Shown here in pieces: positions 59,554-64,000 of a stretch of DNA of 64,000 nt (within the stretch, counting starts at the first letter, position 1; every line of letters starts with the position of its first letter). The notes under the pieces were generated by a model, which made no database searches, was not told the DNA's origin, and saw nothing but the letters and a program-made list of their open reading frames with translations. A program made the position numbers and the translations under genes. The stretch covers positions 310,001 through 374,000 of the forward strand of contig NZ_LT629791.1 of the NCBI RefSeq assembly GCF_900105925.1. Direction: 5' to 3'. The stretch comes from Jiangella alkaliphila (GTDB taxonomy: Bacteria; Actinomycetota; Actinomycetes; Jiangellales; Jiangellaceae).

Positions 59554-60318
59554 GTGAATACCAACACCGACCAGCGGTTCGCGGTGATCAGCCGCCGGGT
59601 CGTCTTCGTCGTGGGATCCATCCTGTTCGTCGCCGGCGTCCTCGCGATCCTCAACGACCAACTGGCGCTGGGCATCGGTCTCATTCTCGTCGCCGCCCTC
59701 GGGGTGGCGTGGCGTGGTCTCCTGACCGTGCGGCGCGGACGTCGCGCGCTCGCTGCCCGGGAGCGCGCCGAGGTGCCCGACGGACCGGTCCGCGGCGCCG
59801 ACGCGCCGGCGCCGGTGGACGACGTGGTCGCCGCGCTGGTGGGGATGAACAGCGACGAGCTGCCCTACACGATCGAGGCCTCACCGAGCTCCGACGGCGT
59901 GCGCGTCGAGGTGCAGTGGAAGCACGAGGAGATGCGCTGGCAGACCCTCTTCGTGCGCGGGTCGCAGGCCTACGCGTGGCGCATGGAGGTCGACCTCGAC
60001 CCGTCCAAAGCGACCTACAAGTTCGTCGAGCACTCCGGGACGGCGGCCGTCCGTGCGGCGGCCGGACCGCTGGGCGCGGTGGCCTACGGCACCTGGACGT
60101 GGAAGAAGGGCAAGACGTCCGGCGGCACCTCGATGACCTTCGTCGAGGGCGCCGACGGCGAGGTCAGAGTGACCGGTCCGGCCGGACCCCGCACCTCGTG
60201 GGAGGGGGCCGTCATGATCAAGCCGGCCGACGCGAAGGTGCCGGTGTTCACGGTCCTGCGCAACAACGGCTGGCGCCCACGTCTGGACTGGTTCGGCGCC
60301 CGGATGTTCGAGAAGTAA
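59554..60318 (+). CDS. Membrane protein with two N-terminal TM segments, unknown function
   Basis: 254 residues from GTG 59554, chosen because a promoter lies just upstream (leaderless) and the conserved part starts with NTNTDQRFAVISRR; ATG 59518 is an alternative. Two TMs (VVFVVGSILFVAGVLAIL; LALGIGLILVAALGVAWRGLL) are followed by a cytoplasmic domain with repeated strands: YTIEASPSSDGVRVEVQWKHEEMRWQTLFVRGSQAYAWRMEVDLD, then TWTWKKGKTSGGTSMTFVEG. No family recognised. Precedes the lipoprotein gene by 15 bp. Confidence 0.68.
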   Translation: MNTNTDQRFAVISRRVVFVVGSILFVAGVLAILNDQLALGIGLILVAALGVAWRGLLTVRRGRRALAARERAEVPDGPVRGADAPAPVDDVVAALVGMNSDELPYTIEASPSSDGVRVEVQWKHEEMRWQTLFVRGSQAYAWRMEVDLDPSKATYKFVEHSGTAAVRAAAGPLGAVAYGTWTWKKGKTSGGTSMTFVEGADGEVRVTGPAGPRTSWEGAVMIKPADAKVPVFTVLRNNGWRPRLDWFGARMFEK

Positions 60319-60333
60319 GGAATGAGAGATCAC

Positions 60334-60948
60334 ATGCGTATCCGCCGTTCCATCCTGGCCGCGGTCACGGCCCTGGTCCTTGCGCCGGCGCTCGCGGCCT
60401 GCTCGTTCGAGGCCGGCGAGCTCGATCCGGTCGGGGAAGAGTCCGAGACCGCGGAGTCGCCCGATGCGGCGAGCGACGACGCCGACCTGCAGACCATCAC
60501 CGCCGAGCACCTGACCGCCCAGGTCCCGGCCGACTGGGAGTCGATGGGCGACCTCGACGGCTGGTCCTACGTCCATCAGCTCTCCACCGCCAGCGGCGGG
60601 GTGGCAGGCCGCATCGGGTTCATCCCCGGCGGCGCCGCGATGTCCGCGCAGGAGGCCATCGACTGGTTCATCAGCCAGGTCGAGGGCACGGGCGCGACCG
60701 ACGACGACTACGCGCCGGTCACCACGCTTCGCACGGGTGAGGACCGGGCCAACACCTCCTACACCTACGAGTCCGGCGGCCAGGAGTACACGGGTGTGGT
60801 CTGGGCGATCAGCGACGGCAACGGGATCCCGTCCCTGATCCAGGTGTCCGGGGCGCCCGACGTGGTCACGCCGGAGCTCATCGTGCAGGTCGACGAGAGC
60901 CTGGACGTCACGGGCAACTGGGAAGCGGGAGCCGTTGACGGGACGTGA
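60334..60948 (+). CDS. Lipoprotein, unknown function
   Basis: 204 residues from ATG 60334 (ATG 60322 also possible). The signal peptide MRIRRSILAAVTALVLAPALAAC ends in the lipobox LAAC, followed by an acidic linker. The mature domain begins TITAEHLTAQVPADWESMGDLDGWSYVHQLST and has a PsbP/LpqN-like layout (amphipathic strands, then AQEAIDWFISQVEG and TSYTYESGGQEYTGVVWAIS). Function unknown. Overlaps the next ORF by 14 bp. Confidence 0.72.
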   Translation: MRIRRSILAAVTALVLAPALAACSFEAGELDPVGEESETAESPDAASDDADLQTITAEHLTAQVPADWESMGDLDGWSYVHQLSTASGGVAGRIGFIPGGAAMSAQEAIDWFISQVEGTGATDDDYAPVTTLRTGEDRANTSYTYESGGQEYTGVVWAISDGNGIPSLIQVSGAPDVVTPELIVQVDESLDVTGNWEAGAVDGT

Positions 60949-61228
60949 GAAGGACCGGTGGTCGGATCTGGGCGACCCCGCCAAGGCGCGCCGTCTGGTG
61001 TGGATGTGGGTGATCAACGCCTTCATCGCGTGGGGCATGGCCGGGGTCACCTGGCTCGCCTGGTGGGTCGCCCAGGTGGGGAACTACACGGACAACTGGC
61101 GCGGGTTCAACGAGGACGACGGCTTTCCCTGGTGGTTCGTCGCGCTGTTCGCCGTCGCCGGCGTGTTGTGCCTGTTCCTCGCGCGGCGGCAATGGGCCCG
61201 AGCCCGCTTCCTGGCGCAGGGCCGCTAG
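60935..61228 (+). CDS. Small two-TM membrane protein, unknown function
   Basis: 97 residues starting at TTG 60935 with GGGAG three nt before; it overlaps the lipoprotein stop. Two TMs (VWMWVINAFIAWGMAGVTWLAWWVA; FPWWFVALFAVAGVLCLFLA) flank a short polar loop YTDNWRGFNEDDG. Third gene of the operon 59554-61228. Confidence 0.65.
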   Translation: MTGREKDRWSDLGDPAKARRLVWMWVINAFIAWGMAGVTWLAWWVAQVGNYTDNWRGFNEDDGFPWWFVALFAVAGVLCLFLARRQWARARFLAQGR

Positions 61229-61234
61229 GCCTGT

Positions 61235-61471
61235 TCAGCGGCCCTCGCGGATCTCCCGTTCCCGCTCGCGGCGGGCCTTGGCCGCCGCTCGGCGCCGCTG
61301 GATTCGGCCCTGCCACTCGTAGAGTGCGTCGTAGCCCGCGATGCCGACCGCCATCAGGCCCAGAAGGCCGGCGATCACCGTCGCCGGGATGAGGTCCATG
61401 ATCCGGAACACCACGGTTGCGGCCAGGAGCCCCACGCCGATACCGAGGCACCATCTCCCGAAGCCGCTCAT
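61235..61471 (-). CDS. Small membrane protein with basic C-terminus, unknown function
   Basis: 78 residues from ATG 61471. Two hydrophobic segments (LGIGVGLLAATVVFRIMDLI; TVIAGLLGLMAVGIAGYDAL) are followed by a strongly charged helix WQGRIQRRRAAAKARREREREIREGR. It begins 20 bp after the GH31 stop on the same strand. Confidence 0.65.
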   Translation of the reverse strand: MSGFGRWCLGIGVGLLAATVVFRIMDLIPATVIAGLLGLMAVGIAGYDALYEWQGRIQRRRAAAKARREREREIREGR

Positions 61472-61491
61472 CTCACATCACTCTCTGTTCG

Positions 61492-64000
61492 TCACGGGCT
61501 GGGACTGAAACGCACGGCGTCGGCCCGCACGGTCCCGCCGCCTACCGTAAGCGTCACCGCCGACAACCCGCCGCCGAAGTCGTAAGTGCCGAGCGAGTGC
61601 CACCGGCCACCGGTGGTGCACTGATCCACCGGGACGTCCGCCGACCCGCCCGCGTGCTGGACGGTGTACGTGGTCTCGGTGCTGCAGATGCTGTTCGCCG
61701 GGAACCAGACGGCCACCTCGTAGGCGCCGGGCTCCAGGACGGCTCGCCAGGTCGCGGTCGCGCCGACCTGCCGGCTGAACCGGGTTCTGGACGCGTCGAA
61801 TCCGCTCACCGCGCTGGGCGACCACGTCCCCGTCTCCTGGTACGCCGGGTGCTCGGGGTCGCAGGTGGGCGGTTCGCCCTCGTCGGTGACGACGATCGGG
61901 CCGGGGTCGTCGTCGACGGGCGGCACGATGGCGTGGCCGGCAGAGTACGGGCCGGCGCCGACGTTGTTGACCGCCCGCACCCGGTAGGTCCCGCCGGCCG
62001 ACTCGGCCACGCCGAGTGTGAGTTCGGTCGCGCCGGTCGTGGCGCCGAAGACGACCTCCTCGCCGGTCGGGCAGGCGCCGTGGCCGCTGACCGACACCAC
62101 GTAACCGCGGGCGCCGGTGGCCGCGTCCCACCGCAGGGTCGTCGAGCCGCCGGCGTCGGCGTGCGAGAGGCCGCTGACCTGCGCGGGCGGCGCGGTGTCC
62201 AGCGGCACGCTGTGCTCAGCGGTGCCGCCGCCGGTGAGCCGGTAGTCGTGGCCGGCCGTGATCGGGAACGACAGCGCCCCGGTGACCGGATCGACGTCGT
62301 ACTCCACCGTCCGGCCCGCGGACGTGTCGGTGATCGTGAGGGAGGCGGTGTCCCAGCCGGTGTTGTCGTTGCGGATCAGGGACGTGTCGGCGCCGTCGCT
62401 GAACTCGTAGCTCGAGCCCCGCTGGATCGGGTACACCTGGGCCCGCAGGTCGTCGCCGGCTCCGGTGACGGTGACGCCCTTGCCGCCGACGAACGCCGGC
62501 ACGCGGTCGTAGCCGATGGCGTAGTCGTCGAGCGTGACCGGCCCCTGGAAGACCGACCCGGTCGCGATGTCGATCCACTTCCCGGCCGGGAGGTACACGT
62601 CGCGCGACTGCGCCGTCTCGAAGTCGGCGCCGAACACCGGCGTCGCGAGCACGGACTCACCGAGCATCCATTCGTACTGGCGGGTCGTGTCGTTGGCCAG
62701 CCCATACGTCGTCTCGTCGTCGGGATAGGCCAGGGGCAGCGGCGTCATGGCGTAGGGGAAGCCGGTCTCGTGTCCGTCCAGGACCGCGTCGTAGATGTAC
62801 GGACGCATCGACTCGTGCCACAGCGCCACGTCTTTCACGGCGGCCGCGTAGTCGTCCCGGCCCATTTCCCACGGGCCGCGCCCGAACGCCAGCACCGGCT
62901 GCAGCGCGTCGAACTGAGCATTGCGGACGTAGTACTTCTGGTACGACGGATCGCTCATCGGCACTTCCGGCGTCCCGCCGACATAGTCGCCGTACAGACT
63001 GGAGACACCGCTGGCGGCGAAATTCAGCAGATTGATCGGCATGCGGTCGGGGTCGGTGTGAAAGTTCTCGCCGGTGCCGTAGATCGTGTCGTTGATCCGG
63101 AGAATGTCGCCCGGCAGTGAATAGGCGGCATTCCTCGCCATCACCAGATCGCCGGCCTCGTGCATGGCCTGTAGTACCGGATTCCAGTTCGCGTCCCGGT
63201 ACAGCCTGGGCGTGTAGAGCATGGCGTCCTCCTTCCAGCCGTCCACGCCCCACTCCCGCAACCGCTCGACGAACCAGTCCACCGCCTCGTCGTTCGCGCC
63301 GTCGAGCACATAGCTGTGGCCGTCGGGGAACACCGCCCCCGTGATGACCGTGGGGGTGCCGTCGGGGTCACTGACCAGATAGCCGCGCTCGATCGCCTCG
63401 TGCACGGAAGGGCCGTCGTTCCGCTCGACGAAGTTCCCGCCGTCCTCCGGAAGGGCCTTGAAGTTGTTGCGGGCGCCGAGGATCAGTTTCACGTCGTTGT
63501 CCGCGAAGAACCGCTTCAGCGCGTCGGGGTCGGGATAGCGCGGATTGGGCAGCCCGTCGTCGCGCCCGGGCTCGGCGGTGTCGTCCCACCTGCCGAAGCT
63601 GTTGGTCGTGCCCTCCTCCGGCGTGCTCCGCGCGCCCGGCCAGAAGCCCGACCCGACCACGCCCCAGCTCAACGGGTAGCCCTCGTCGAGGAACCGCTGC
63701 ACCGTCTCGGTCACCGACGACTGGTAAGTGTCCCAGCGCAGCGCCCCGAACGCCTCCCAGCCCAACCCGAAGAACTCCGGGTTCGGGCGGGCGTCGTAGT
63801 ACCCGTGCTCCCCGCGGACGTGCTGGTAGTCGGCGTAGACCTGCTCGAGGTCGCGGCCGGCGAAGTAGTACAGCGCGTCCACCCGGTCGACACCCTGGGC
63901 GCCGAGCCGGTTCTCCGTCTCCGTCAGGGCGACCCGTTTGCGTCCGTCCTCGAACCACACCTGCCCGAACCGCTGCTTCGGGAAGACGGTGAAGTTGCTG
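61492..64000 (-). CDS. GH31 family glycoside hydrolase with FN3 and golvesin-like C-terminal domains (5' end outside window)
   Basis: At least 836 residues are visible; the N-terminus and any signal peptide lie beyond the window. The GH31 barrel contains LGWEAFGALRWDTYQSSVTETVQRFLDEGYPLSWGVVGSGFWPG, WGVDGWKEDAMLYTPRLYRDANW (the GxDGWKxD region carries the expected catalytic Asp), and later GRGPWEMGRDDYAAAVKDVALWHESMRPYIYDA. After GH31 comes the usual beta domain (SRDVYLPAGKWIDIATGSVFQGP), then a fibronectin-III-like domain (VSGLSHADAGGSTTLRWDAATGARGYVVSVSG) and a golvesin-like domain (YQETGTWSPSAVSGFDASRTRFSRQVGATATWRAVLEPGAYEVAVWFPANS). It is probably secreted and acts on alpha-linked glycans. 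Confidence 0.9.
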   Translation of the reverse strand, partial: SNFTVFPKQRFGQVWFEDGRKRVALTETENRLGAQGVDRVDALYYFAGRDLEQVYADYQHVRGEHGYYDARPNPEFFGLGWEAFGALRWDTYQSSVTETVQRFLDEGYPLSWGVVGSGFWPGARSTPEEGTTNSFGRWDDTAEPGRDDGLPNPRYPDPDALKRFFADNDVKLILGARNNFKALPEDGGNFVERNDGPSVHEAIERGYLVSDPDGTPTVITGAVFPDGHSYVLDGANDEAVDWFVERLREWGVDGWKEDAMLYTPRLYRDANWNPVLQAMHEAGDLVMARNAAYSLPGDILRINDTIYGTGENFHTDPDRMPINLLNFAASGVSSLYGDYVGGTPEVPMSDPSYQKYYVRNAQFDALQPVLAFGRGPWEMGRDDYAAAVKDVALWHESMRPYIYDAVLDGHETGFPYAMTPLPLAYPDDETTYGLANDTTRQYEWMLGESVLATPVFGADFETAQSRDVYLPAGKWIDIATGSVFQGPVTLDDYAIGYDRVPAFVGGKGVTVTGAGDDLRAQVYPIQRGSSYEFSDGADTSLIRNDNTGWDTASLTITDTSAGRTVEYDVDPVTGALSFPITAGHDYRLTGGGTAEHSVPLDTAPPAQVSGLSHADAGGSTTLRWDAATGARGYVVSVSGHGACPTGEEVVFGATTGATELTLGVAESAGGTYRVRAVNNVGAGPYSAGHAIVPPVDDDPGPIVVTDEGEPPTCDPEHPAYQETGTWSPSAVSGFDASRTRFSRQVGATATWRAVLEPGAYEVAVWFPANSICSTETTYTVQHAGGSADVPVDQCTTGGRWHSLGTYDFGGGLSAVTLTVGGGTVRADAVRFSPSP

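Noticed and set aside
1..64000. CRISPR arrays, rRNA genes, prophage structural genes
   Set aside because: No regularly spaced repeats, no rRNA-like sequence and no capsid/tail/terminase genes were seen.

Overview
The window is 64 kb of very GC-rich DNA with strong G/C preference at third codon positions, many GTG starts, and 4-bp ATGA or GTGA gene overlaps. This points to a soil-type actinobacterium, perhaps near Jiangella, Kribbella or Streptomyces; I cannot fix the genus from the sequence alone. The gene content is that of a saprophyte: ABC importers, secreted glycan hydrolases, sulfatases and many small regulators.

Region 1 (1-7.1 kb) is a divergent catabolic and uptake locus. On the minus strand are an ABC ATPase, a medium-chain dehydrogenase, an OsmC-like protein, a class III CoA-transferase and an amidohydrolase cut by the window edge, all overlapping. 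On the plus strand are the matching NMT1/SsuA-type binding lipoprotein, two permeases and a RidA-family protein. Region 2 (7.1-16.5 kb) holds an FAD oxidase, a sulfite-oxidase-like molybdoenzyme, a DrrAB-type exporter whose ATPase is frameshifted, a DJ-1/PfpI-MarR pair with a clear palindromic operator, a TetR-SGNH-SRPBCC cluster with a perfect 16-bp operator, and a twice-frameshifted MOSC gene. Region 3 (16.5-24.7 kb) has an unusual sigma-like protein, a large TerD-like protein, a secreted sialidase, two lipoproteins and a Tat-exported formamidase.

Region 4 (25-33.4 kb) has a glycine-betaine ABC operon, an MMPL exporter divergent from an ECF sigma factor with a C-terminal extension, and then the most notable unit. 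This is three tightly coupled genes: a RelA/SpoT-like synthetase-domain protein, an 87-residue unknown, and a SpoT-type HD hydrolase. The layout resembles alarmone-synthetase toxin / hydrolase antitoxin pairs (toxSAS-SAH). Region 5 (33.4-38.5 kb) has a second FAD oxidase, a GT4 glycosyltransferase and a GH92 enzyme without a signal peptide.

Region 6 (38.6-44.4 kb) begins at tRNA-Lys(TTT) and looks like a decayed island: xis and int fragments, an inverted-repeat-bounded 1.44-kb segment, an XRE/DUF5753 - DUF6879-like cassette, coupled tiny ORFs, and a gene-poor, less GC-rich stretch. Region 7 (44.4-59.5 kb) is a coherent catabolic locus: a LacI regulator with its own operator, a five-gene oligopeptide-type ABC importer, an FAD oxidoreductase, a Tat-exported beta-helix protein, a two-domain fumarylacetoacetate-hydrolase-family protein and two sulfatases, facing an RpiR-type regulator. 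I infer use of a sulfated glycan or uronate-like compound. Region 8 (59.5-64 kb) has small membrane proteins, a lipoprotein and a secreted GH31 glycosidase with FN3 and golvesin-like C-terminal domains, cut by the window edge.
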